Positions 21,635-27,479 of a DNA stretch of 27,479 nt are shown piece after piece (the first letter of the stretch is position 1; each line of letters opens with the position of its first letter). Where the stretch lies: positions 1 to 27,479 of IMG/VR virus record IMGVR_UViG_3300020442_001263. One strand, written 5' to 3'. Position numbers and translations under genes: made by a program. This stretch comes from a virus. The notes beneath the pieces are model-generated. The model had not been told where the DNA came from. It did not search any database and saw only the letters and a program-made list of their open reading frames with translations.

Positions 21635-21675
21635 TTTAACCCATCCAAATAAATGCCATAAAGCATACTCGAGCA

Positions 21676-23076
21676 CTATAGCCCTACCTGTACATCTGTA
21701 ATAATACCGCCCGATACAATATACCGCACCTGATCAAAGCTACCCTTACCCGTAATGATTTCAAAGTTACCTCCTGTACCACCGCTAACAGCACCCGGGA
21801 TAGTAACATCACCTGCAAAAGCCCCTGCCGATGTTAACAATGTTGTTCCAAACTGGCTGTTACCTTCAAGAGAGCTGGCTGCAGTATTAGCAAACGCATC
21901 TAAATCAGCTTGTGCTTGTGGGTCTTGATCAAACGGTCTTGCAACAACCTCATCAATATTGGCCGTGAATTCTTTTACTGAACTAGGTGTTGCTACTTTG
22001 CCATCCGGTACTGCTTTCGCGGCTGGTAAATCCAACCCGGGAATAACACCCGCCAAGTGATTATCCATCTTAGATATCAGCTCTGTGCGATCAAGTTCAT
22101 CCTGCTTTCTTTGGTTCTCGAGATTAGCTACGTCCTGTACCTGCTGCGGTGTTCTATCCTGCACGGGAATTGCTGATGCGCTATTTCCTCGCGCCAATAT
22201 ATCTGCACGTGTTTCATCGGTCAGGTTCTGAACCAGTCCGGATACACCCCCCTGTAAACTAGACGGTAAGAAGTTTGGTGGCTTTCCTGTTACTTTACCA
22301 ATAGCAGTCTGTGCTTCAGAGACCGCGTCTATTACTTTATCGATATCTCCTACTGCACCTGCTATCTTTTCGTTTATTGTTTCAAGCACACTATCAACAG
22401 CATCTTCTTTGATTTCATAAGCACACAACTTCAAGTTCTGTTGTGCAGCGGAAGCAGCGCTAGCCAATCTTGCTAATGCGCTTGCAAACATCGCCAACTG
22501 TATTGCAAGGTCAATCATGGCGAGGGTATACGGACCGAAGAATTTACTAACCACCTTTCTAACCCAACTGATAATCTTTAGCGGATTACTAGGGAAGCTC
22601 ATCAGGCCATTAATAGCAGCAAGGTTTGCTAGCTCTGGTGCCGATGCCTTAATCTGGTCTTCTAATACCTTTGTATGGTCTTTAATAAACTGCTTAATAT
22701 TCTCACAGTCTGTATAGAATTCGATATCGTATATCATTCGCTCTACTTCTGCAGTAGGGAACAAGTCGCCAAAAGATGCATCACCAAAGTCAATAGTACC
22801 ATCTTCCTTAAACGTGATTGCTGACTTTGATTCAATAATGTGTGGTGCATCATCTGGCTTTGCAATATCTAATGCAGAAGCAGCAAGGTTAGCTTCCTCC
22901 CTCTTCTTACGACCGACATTAGTATAAGTCGATACTACAGTGCCCTTATTATTAATGATCTTGATATCGGTTTCATTAAGGTCTAGCTTAACAGCAGTCT
23001 TTGCACCTATGTTAGCTAGGCGCACTACCTTCTGAGCGTCTCTTTCAATTTTTAGTAGTTTGTTTTCAATACCCAT
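21676..23076 (-). CDS. Unrecognised hub-neighbour structural protein with an amphipathic/hydrophobic helix
   Basis: I do not recognise this 466-residue protein. Its N-terminus is a helix with charged residues (LLKIERDAQKVVRLANIG), followed by strands (LNETDIKIINNKGTVVSTY). Residues 107-150 are helical; 160-183 reads as a basic-hydrophobic segment (LKIISWVRKVVSKFFGPY) and 184-213 as an Ala/Leu/Met-rich helix (LAMIDLAIQLAMFASALARL) that could cross or touch a membrane. Residues 220-265 look coiled-coil. The last 25 (RYIVSGGIITDVQVGL) resemble the end of the gp5 homologue next to it (RIVTVTNGIITAV). It lies between gp5 and the Hc1-like gene, two bases after the gp5 stop. A central-hub, needle-associated or membrane-acting role is a guess from this context. 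Confidence 0.78.
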   Translation of the reverse strand: MGIENKLLKIERDAQKVVRLANIGAKTAVKLDLNETDIKIINNKGTVVSTYTNVGRKKREEANLAASALDIAKPDDAPHIIESKSAITFKEDGTIDFGDASFGDLFPTAEVERMIYDIEFYTDCENIKQFIKDHTKVLEDQIKASAPELANLAAINGLMSFPSNPLKIISWVRKVVSKFFGPYTLAMIDLAIQLAMFASALARLASAASAAQQNLKLCAYEIKEDAVDSVLETINEKIAGAVGDIDKVIDAVSEAQTAIGKVTGKPPNFLPSSLQGGVSGLVQNLTDETRADILARGNSASAIPVQDRTPQQVQDVANLENQRKQDELDRTELISKMDNHLAGVIPGLDLPAAKAVPDGKVATPSSVKEFTANIDEVVARPFDQDPQAQADLDAFANTAASSLEGNSQFGTTLLTSAGAFAGDVTIPGAVSGGTGGNFEIITGKGSFDQVRYIVSGGIITDVQVGL

Positions 23077-23078
23077 TA

Positions 23079-24098
23079 CTATGCCTCACTAACAGCTGTG
23101 ATGATTCCATTCGTTACAGTAACGATCCTACCACCGACAGCAGTAAACTTATCGGTAGCACCAGCATTGGATGACAGACCATCAGCTAGTACACTACCGA
23201 CTACTTTAACAGGGCCCTTCATAGTAATACCACTCTCAGTGCCCAAGTATATTGTCTTGCTTAATATGTTGGTGTGTAGAGCAGTTATGTTTATAGGACC
23301 AATACTAGACATCACTATATTATCATCAGCAAGCATCATCCAGTCGCCTGCTACCTTATCAATACGGTTACCAGGACCAGCAGCACCACCCATCTCAACG
23401 TAGCTGCCGTTCTTATGCGCAATGTGAATACGTTCGAATGCGTTGGTATCATCTACTTCGAATACATGGCCACTCTTTGTCTCCCAAACCTTGTTGTCAG
23501 GATACTTAGACTTAAATTCTTTCCACCCATCAAAGTAAGGTTCTGCAAAACCATAGAACCCAGCAGACTGTACTTCCATCGCTGCATTCTTTCGTCGTTC
23601 GATTAGTGGGTGAGGATAGTCTTTAGGATCACCCATCGCTGTATTATCATTACGAGCAAGTCTGTTGGTGTCAGGCTCATCGATTCTATCAGGTAGAGGA
23701 TACACACCATCCGGATCATAGAACCCTTCAGAAGGAGGCCCATTTACAGGATTGGGATTAGCCTCGGTCGGTATACCAGGAATTGCTCCCATCACCAAAG
23801 GCTCTCTAGCAATCTCTCCATCAAGGAAGATGCCCATCACCCAAGTGCCTTGTTGAATACCAGTTAGTGCTCCACCGATGCCACTATTGTTACCACTACT
23901 AACAGGCTGCATGATCTGAGCCCATGGTAAGTCTTCAGTAGTAACACCCGGCTCTCCATCAACAGCTCTCAAAGAGCTATTGTGCCAACCAAAGATACGA
24001 ACACGCAGACGGCCTAGCTTCAATGGATCTTCGTTGTCTTCAACAACTCCCATCCACATCACAGGATTGAATCCAAAGAACTCCTCTTTTACTTTCAT
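23079..24098 (-). CDS. gp5: Baseplate hub gp5-like OB-fold/needle protein lacking a lysozyme domain
   Basis: This 339-residue protein has the gp5/VgrG OB-fold at about 13-105: WMGVVEDNEDPLKLGRLRVR, then DLPWAQIMQPVSSGN, QQGTWVMGIFLDG and EPLVMGAIPG. A Pro-rich linker (106-165) and a strand-repeat region at 208-300 follow (GHVFEVDDT, RIHIAHKNGSYVEMGG, GPINITALHTNILSKTIYLG), typical of the triple-stranded beta-prism needle. T4 gp5 (575 residues) has a lysozyme domain between these two parts; here there is no room for it and no lysozyme motif. The ATG overlaps the gp27 stop (TAATG), with GGAG five bases upstream. It should form the central spike with gp27. Confidence 0.9.
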   Translation of the reverse strand: MKVKEEFFGFNPVMWMGVVEDNEDPLKLGRLRVRIFGWHNSSLRAVDGEPGVTTEDLPWAQIMQPVSSGNNSGIGGALTGIQQGTWVMGIFLDGEIAREPLVMGAIPGIPTEANPNPVNGPPSEGFYDPDGVYPLPDRIDEPDTNRLARNDNTAMGDPKDYPHPLIERRKNAAMEVQSAGFYGFAEPYFDGWKEFKSKYPDNKVWETKSGHVFEVDDTNAFERIHIAHKNGSYVEMGGAAGPGNRIDKVAGDWMMLADDNIVMSSIGPINITALHTNILSKTIYLGTESGITMKGPVKVVGSVLADGLSSNAGATDKFTAVGGRIVTVTNGIITAVSEA

Positions 24099-25552
24099 TA
24101 CGACTCCGGACTGTTATCAAATGCTTTGCCCTTTGGCTCGATGCCAAACGACTCTTTGGAACATGACAGCACAGTAGTGTATGTGTCTTGTGCTGTGTTG
24201 TAGTTATGTCTTATAGCAGTAACGATGAACGTAGCCTCTTGTCCGTATAGGAATAAGAACTTGCTCGTCTCTCCATCTAGTTGTGTTGGCTGAGGAATTT
24301 TTATCTTCACTAGGTTACCGATATAGATTTCTGCAATGCCTGGTGTAGTAATCTCAATGACGTTCGTCGACATGTTCGCTCGTTCATGTACTGTCTTCGA
24401 TAGGAATAGATCTCTCTTACGTGGAGCATTAAGTTGATCTCCTGCTTTGAATGGCTGCATTGCTTTAAAATAGGCTGAACTGTCTACTGGATACGTCTCA
24501 TTATCCTCTTCTATCTGGGAAACAATCATTCTCCTATGGGTAGAATACGCTTTTTTCGCTTTTCCCAGTTCTCCCTGCTCACTGACAAATTTTTTACCAG
24601 AATTATCAATATGATTTATTTGGTCCCAATTTTTTTTATAATCGAACTGAAATTTTTTCTTATCGGGTTCTTTTAGCGGATGAACCTTGAATCTTTTAAG
24701 GATTGGGTCGATTACATTGACTTCATTGTAATAAGCTCCTCTATGAGCCTGATCTAAATTATCAAATGAGTCTAAAAATTTTATATTTGAGATGCTTCTT
24801 GCTGGGAATGCTCCCTTTCCTTCTACCATCTGCTCTTCTTCTTTTGGAACTGACAGATAAAATTCGTAGTAAGGATCTCTCGGAAGTGTATTGGGTTGGA
24901 ATAAAATATAGAGAGGCATATAGATTACATAATCGATACTCTCAAAGAACAAATATGATGATGTTGAATCATAACCTGCTCCTCCTCCTGTAGGAGGGGC
25001 TTGACTCTCTTTTGCTATCTGATTGATAAACTGTAATGGATTCTGTCCTGATCCTACTCTTGTAATCTTATTGATACCTGGCCATATCACTAGTTCCTTA
25101 TCACCTTTCAAATAGTTCTTATAAACATCTTGTACTATCTCATGTGGTGTTTTTTCGATAAATGGCTTGTAGATATATTCTAATGAATTTTTATGTCCGA
25201 TCTTGGAGATAGCATGTAGAGTGTATACGTGATTGCGGTCCTTTACTCCTTGTCTACCAGATACCTTATAGACAACATACTCGGCTGTGAACTTCTTCTC
25301 ATTAGGATTACCATACTTAAAGGTAAGAGTCTCGTCTCCTACCAATGGGAACTTATCCAACAGTCCCATACTATCATTAATCACTACTTCCATTCTCATA
25401 AATGGACCGTACATATCTTCATACTGATTAAGCTCAATCACCATTAGATTGAGTACTAGCGATTCAGTAGCTAGAGGTGATGAAAGGGTCAGCTCATAGT
25501 CTAGACCATAGCTTTCATAGTATTCACGGGACGCAGCCGATCTAATTGACAT
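24098..25552 (-). CDS. gp27: Baseplate hub subunit gp27-like
   Basis: This 484-residue protein is longer than T4 gp27 (391). It directly precedes the gp5 homologue, as expected for the gp27-gp5 hub complex. Its first 150 residues read like the first tube-like beta domain of gp27: YELTLSSPLATESLVLNLMV, then YGPFMRMEVVINDSMGLL, DETLTFKYGN, then YTLHAISKIGHKNSL and PHEIVQDVYKNYLKG. The region 175-240 has a Gly-rich GGGAGYDSTS loop and the later domain ends in VLSCSKESFG. In T4, gp27 trimers adapt the threefold spike to the sixfold tube. It starts by TAATG overlap with the gp53 stop. Similarity is by domain pattern and position rather than by alignment. Confidence 0.85.
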   Translation of the reverse strand: MSIRSAASREYYESYGLDYELTLSSPLATESLVLNLMVIELNQYEDMYGPFMRMEVVINDSMGLLDKFPLVGDETLTFKYGNPNEKKFTAEYVVYKVSGRQGVKDRNHVYTLHAISKIGHKNSLEYIYKPFIEKTPHEIVQDVYKNYLKGDKELVIWPGINKITRVGSGQNPLQFINQIAKESQAPPTGGGAGYDSTSSYLFFESIDYVIYMPLYILFQPNTLPRDPYYEFYLSVPKEEEQMVEGKGAFPARSISNIKFLDSFDNLDQAHRGAYYNEVNVIDPILKRFKVHPLKEPDKKKFQFDYKKNWDQINHIDNSGKKFVSEQGELGKAKKAYSTHRRMIVSQIEEDNETYPVDSSAYFKAMQPFKAGDQLNAPRKRDLFLSKTVHERANMSTNVIEITTPGIAEIYIGNLVKIKIPQPTQLDGETSKFLFLYGQEATFIVTAIRHNYNTAQDTYTTVLSCSKESFGIEPKGKAFDNSPES

Positions 25553-26124
25553 TATGCTTGCTCGACTATATTTTCATACGTAGAGAGAATATTGGGTAGG
25601 TATCTCTTATCAAGTAACTTAATCTGAGAGCGAGCTTCGTTAAGTTCTAGCTCGTACGTATACTTATCTACAGCACGACGACTGGTTGGACTGGTCAGGT
25701 CGTATGTCTCTTTATCTACTACCACTGACCTCTTAGGTATGATAGTACCATCAAAGCGAACTATCTGCTCGTTCAATGTCTTTTCGTATACGTGATTGGT
25801 TTGCTTGGCTGCTTCCAATGATCCATACTTCCCTTTGATGTATCTTTCAAAGGAACGATCATCAAGTGGCCACTCAAACTGAGGATCGATGATGTTGTTA
25901 GTAAGAAGGATCACCCAGTCGAGAGTTGGATCGTTGTAATACTTATACGCAATGATGTCAGGTCGCTCGCCATCTTGCACGTCGTAGGTATACATAACAA
26001 CACTCTTGTCTCGCAAAAGCTCATTGATCTTGAACCGCAGAGTAATGTTAGTAAGTTTAAGAGGCTTACCGTTCTTCTTTAGATCGTAGCTGACTGTTGG
26101 CCATTCGTTAAACAGATAAGACAT
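25552..26124 (-). CDS. gp53: Baseplate wedge subunit gp53
   Basis: This 190-residue protein matches T4 gp53 (196) in length and pattern: YDLKKNGKPLKLTNITLRFK near the N-terminus, then VVMYTYDVQDGERPDIIAYK at about 41-60, YYNDPTLDWVILLTNNIIDP at 61-80 and WPLDDRSFERYIKGKYGS at 85-102. The middle segment is LysM-like, known from gp53. In T4 it joins gp6 and gp25 at the inner wedge and holds the wedge to the hub. The ATG overlaps the stop of the tube-cap gene by one base, with GAGGG upstream as ribosome site. Confidence 0.92.
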   Translation of the reverse strand: MSYLFNEWPTVSYDLKKNGKPLKLTNITLRFKINELLRDKSVVMYTYDVQDGERPDIIAYKYYNDPTLDWVILLTNNIIDPQFEWPLDDRSFERYIKGKYGSLEAAKQTNHVYEKTLNEQIVRFDGTIIPKRSVVVDKETYDLTSPTSRRAVDKYTYELELNEARSQIKLLDKRYLPNILSTYENIVEQA

Positions 26125-26987
26125 TAGCGACCCTCGTCAATCTTTTCTTGAGTAATGATATCAATCTCCGTAAACGTGAGACTAAGACCAACTGATACTG
26201 GTGCACCGTTCTCGTGAAAGTATGATCCACCATCAGGATTGTAATTTATCTGAAAGTCAGATAGTACTGATGTACCAAACTTAAATAGATAATTCTCGTT
26301 CTTGCTATTGAAAGCAATATCAAACTCATTTGGATACTTAAAGAATGCTGCTCCTTCAATAGTAGGATGCATATTAAGTTTAAACTTCTTGATGATGTTC
26401 TTTAGTGTAGTACTCTCTCCAGCATCTCTTGGACTAAACTTATACTGAAAACTGTGAGTCCTAAAGTTGACACCAGAGAAGATGACTGCCAAGTGTGGGT
26501 TAACTGCAATACCAGCTCCAACTGCTGCTCCTCTTGCAGCACCACCTAACGCAGCACCAACACCAGCACCGATAGGACCAGTTAGTCCTGCTCCAAGTAG
26601 TGCTGCTACCTCTGGACTAGCACTAAGACCAATTGCCTTAGCTTGCTCGACTGCTGCAGCACCAGCTGCTTCAGCACTAAACTGAGTCTCACCACTAGCA
26701 ACCTGCTGAGCAAAGTTACCAAGTACTCCTATTCCAGTACCGGTATCATACTGAGCATTGTATCCAGTAGATAGGTTAGATGGGATAGGAAGAGTAATGC
26801 CTCCACTAGAGCTTGAGTTTACTCTAGTGAGTTTAGTACTCTTACCTCTGTTCTTTGGAAGAAAGGAAATGTAGTTGTCAGTAATGTCTCCAGGGAACCT
26901 AAGATTACCTCCAGCAGAGATTGGTTGTAAAGCACTTCTCAGGGCATCTGAGCTAGCCTGGGTTATGTTATCATCTGCTTCTGCCAT
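26124..26987 (-). CDS. Baseplate tail-tube initiator/cap protein (gp48/gp54 family)
   Basis: The C-terminal 120 residues are the recognisable part: NPHLAVIFSGVNFRTHSFQY, then KFSPRDAGESTTLKNIIKKF and EFDIAF with a final strand GLSLTFTEIDIIT. This is the tube-protein-like fold of gp48 and gp54, which cap the hub and start tail-tube growth; in marine T4-like genomes the gene next to gp53 is usually called gp48. Residues about 90-170 are very rich in Ala and Gly (GAGVGAALGGAARGAAVGAG). A TTG six bases upstream (26993) could also start translation, but the ATG at 26987 with AGG nine bases before it is preferred, giving 287 residues. It is the first minus-strand gene, diverging from gp4 with only 20 bases between them. 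Confidence 0.82.
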   Translation of the reverse strand: MAEADDNITQASSDALRSALQPISAGGNLRFPGDITDNYISFLPKNRGKSTKLTRVNSSSSGGITLPIPSNLSTGYNAQYDTGTGIGVLGNFAQQVASGETQFSAEAAGAAAVEQAKAIGLSASPEVAALLGAGLTGPIGAGVGAALGGAARGAAVGAGIAVNPHLAVIFSGVNFRTHSFQYKFSPRDAGESTTLKNIIKKFKLNMHPTIEGAAFFKYPNEFDIAFNSKNENYLFKFGTSVLSDFQINYNPDGGSYFHENGAPVSVGLSLTFTEIDIITQEKIDEGR

Positions 26988-27007
26988 ATGCAAGCCTAAA
27001 TAGTTTT

Positions 27008-27445
27008 ATGAGAACACATAAGGGATACTATAAGCCACGCAATCCAAACAAGTATAAAGGTGATCCCGATTGTATTATTTATCGGTCCAGTTGGGAAAGG
27101 ATGTTTATGGTTTATTGTGATAACAACCCAAATGTGTTGGAATGGTGTAGTGAGGAAGTAATTATTCCATACAGATCACCACTAGATGGTAGACTTCACA
27201 GATACTATCCAGACTTCCTTATAAAGGTACGTACTGCTAGAGGTGGTACCGATACTATACTTATCGAAGTAAAACCATACGCTCAGACTCAGCCACCTAC
27301 TGTTCGTAGTCGTAAGACCAAAAAGTACATTAACGAGGTTGCTACTTACGGCATAAATAGTAGCAAGTGGAAGTTTGCTAAAGAGTACTGTAAAGATCGA
27401 GGGTGGAAGTTTCAGATCATTACAGAGAAAGAGCTAGGAATCTAA
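27008..27445 (+). CDS. gp4: Head completion protein gp4 (TnsA-like nuclease fold)
   Basis: This 145-residue plus-strand protein matches T4 gp4 (also called gp50; about 150 residues) in length and pattern. It carries the set of a TnsA/PD-(D/E)xK nuclease fold: SSWERMFMVYCDNNP with Glu30, then PNVLEWCSEE, YYPDFLIKV with Asp69, and LIEVKP with Glu87 and Lys89. In T4 the protein acts after packaging to complete the head so that the neck and tail can attach. No Shine-Dalgarno is apparent before the ATG, and the leader between it and the divergent gene is 20 bases. The next gene starts in its stop codon (TAATG). Confidence 0.9.
   Translation: MRTHKGYYKPRNPNKYKGDPDCIIYRSSWERMFMVYCDNNPNVLEWCSEEVIIPYRSPLDGRLHRYYPDFLIKVRTARGGTDTILIEVKPYAQTQPPTVRSRKTKKYINEVATYGINSSKWKFAKEYCKDRGWKFQIITEKELGI
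27076..27083 (-). promoter_or_regulatory. Possible late promoter box (GATAAATA) for the gp48 group, inside gp4
   Basis: The minus strand reads GATAAATA inside the oppositely oriented gp4 gene, 88 bases before the ATG of the tube-cap gene. It is the only such box near the start of the minus-strand series, where the 20-base divergent gap cannot hold a promoter. It lies in coding DNA, so chance is a real alternative. Confidence 0.35.
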
Positions 27446-27479
27446 TGGTAGCATACGTTTTCGATAGACTGATTGCACA
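27445..27479 (+). CDS. Partial gene, 5' end only
   Basis: An ATG overlaps the gp4 stop by one base (TAATG) and the frame is open to the window edge: MVAYVFDRLIA. AGGA lies six bases before the ATG within the gp4 end. Eleven residues are too few to name the product; it is evidently translationally coupled to gp4. Confidence 0.55.
   Translation, partial: MVAYVFDRLIA

Noticed and set aside
21623-21675. GTG-initiated 18-residue extension of the Hc1-like protein
   Set aside because: The extension runs through the ideal AAGGAGGT site, which fits initiation at the ATG at 21622 instead.
26988-26993. TTG start two codons upstream of the tube-cap ATG
   Set aside because: The ATG at 26987 has an AGG at a workable distance; TTG adds only two residues.
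26995-27002. CCTAAATA on the plus strand before gp4
   Set aside because: One mismatch to the late consensus and only five bases from the ATG, so transcription would begin at or past the start codon.

Overview
The window is a stretch of the late structural region of a T4-like marine myovirus. It is most like the cyanophage and pelagiphage branch of the T4 superfamily. The reasons are the run of recognisable T4 baseplate homologues (gp48/54, gp53, gp27, gp5, gp25, gp6, a gp7-position protein, gp8), a very large DUF4815-type wedge/fibre protein, TGN-repeat fibres with an S74 chaperone end, and GATAAATA/CATAAATA late-promoter boxes. Base composition looks moderately AT-rich (roughly 40% GC by eye). 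Nothing here identifies the host, so cyanobacterial, SAR11 or another marine bacterial host all remain possible.

Layout: apart from the right end, every gene is on the minus strand and reads from about 26,987 down past position 1. Most genes are packed with TAATG, ATGA or few-base junctions. Positions 21,676-26,987 hold the hub and tube-initiation set: tube cap, gp53, gp27, a lysozyme-less gp5, and an unrecognised 466-residue protein. A 58-residue Hc1/histone-like protein with a strong ribosome binding site follows, then gp25, gp6, the gp7-position protein and gp8 (wedge), and the 1898-residue wedge/fibre-connector protein with its small partner. Positions 2,350-9,554 form the adsorption module: an S74 fibre, a second TGN-repeat fibre, a protein with three LamG-like domains, a tail-fibre assembly chaperone, a cupredoxin-domain virion protein, and a protein made of about 57 aromatic-glycine hexapeptides. 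The last genes (1-2,347) are a coiled-coil protein of unknown role, a GT-A glycosyltransferase, a 2OG-Fe(II)-oxygenase-like protein and a GT-B-like partial gene, which suggests modification chemistry tied to the fibres or to the host surface. On the plus strand at the right edge are the gp4 head-completion protein and the first codons of another gene.

How it works together: the hub and wedge proteins build the baseplate, the large protein probably links wedge to fibres, and the TGN, LamG, cupredoxin and hexapeptide proteins are candidate adhesins or fibre parts. Three of these share an N-terminal AN(V/L)-x3-D(T/S)(F/Y)-x2-W motif that may be a common docking tag. No RNA genes, CRISPR arrays, insertion sequences or integration sites were seen. 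No gene-free stretch longer than 60 bases is present once the partial gene at the left edge is counted.
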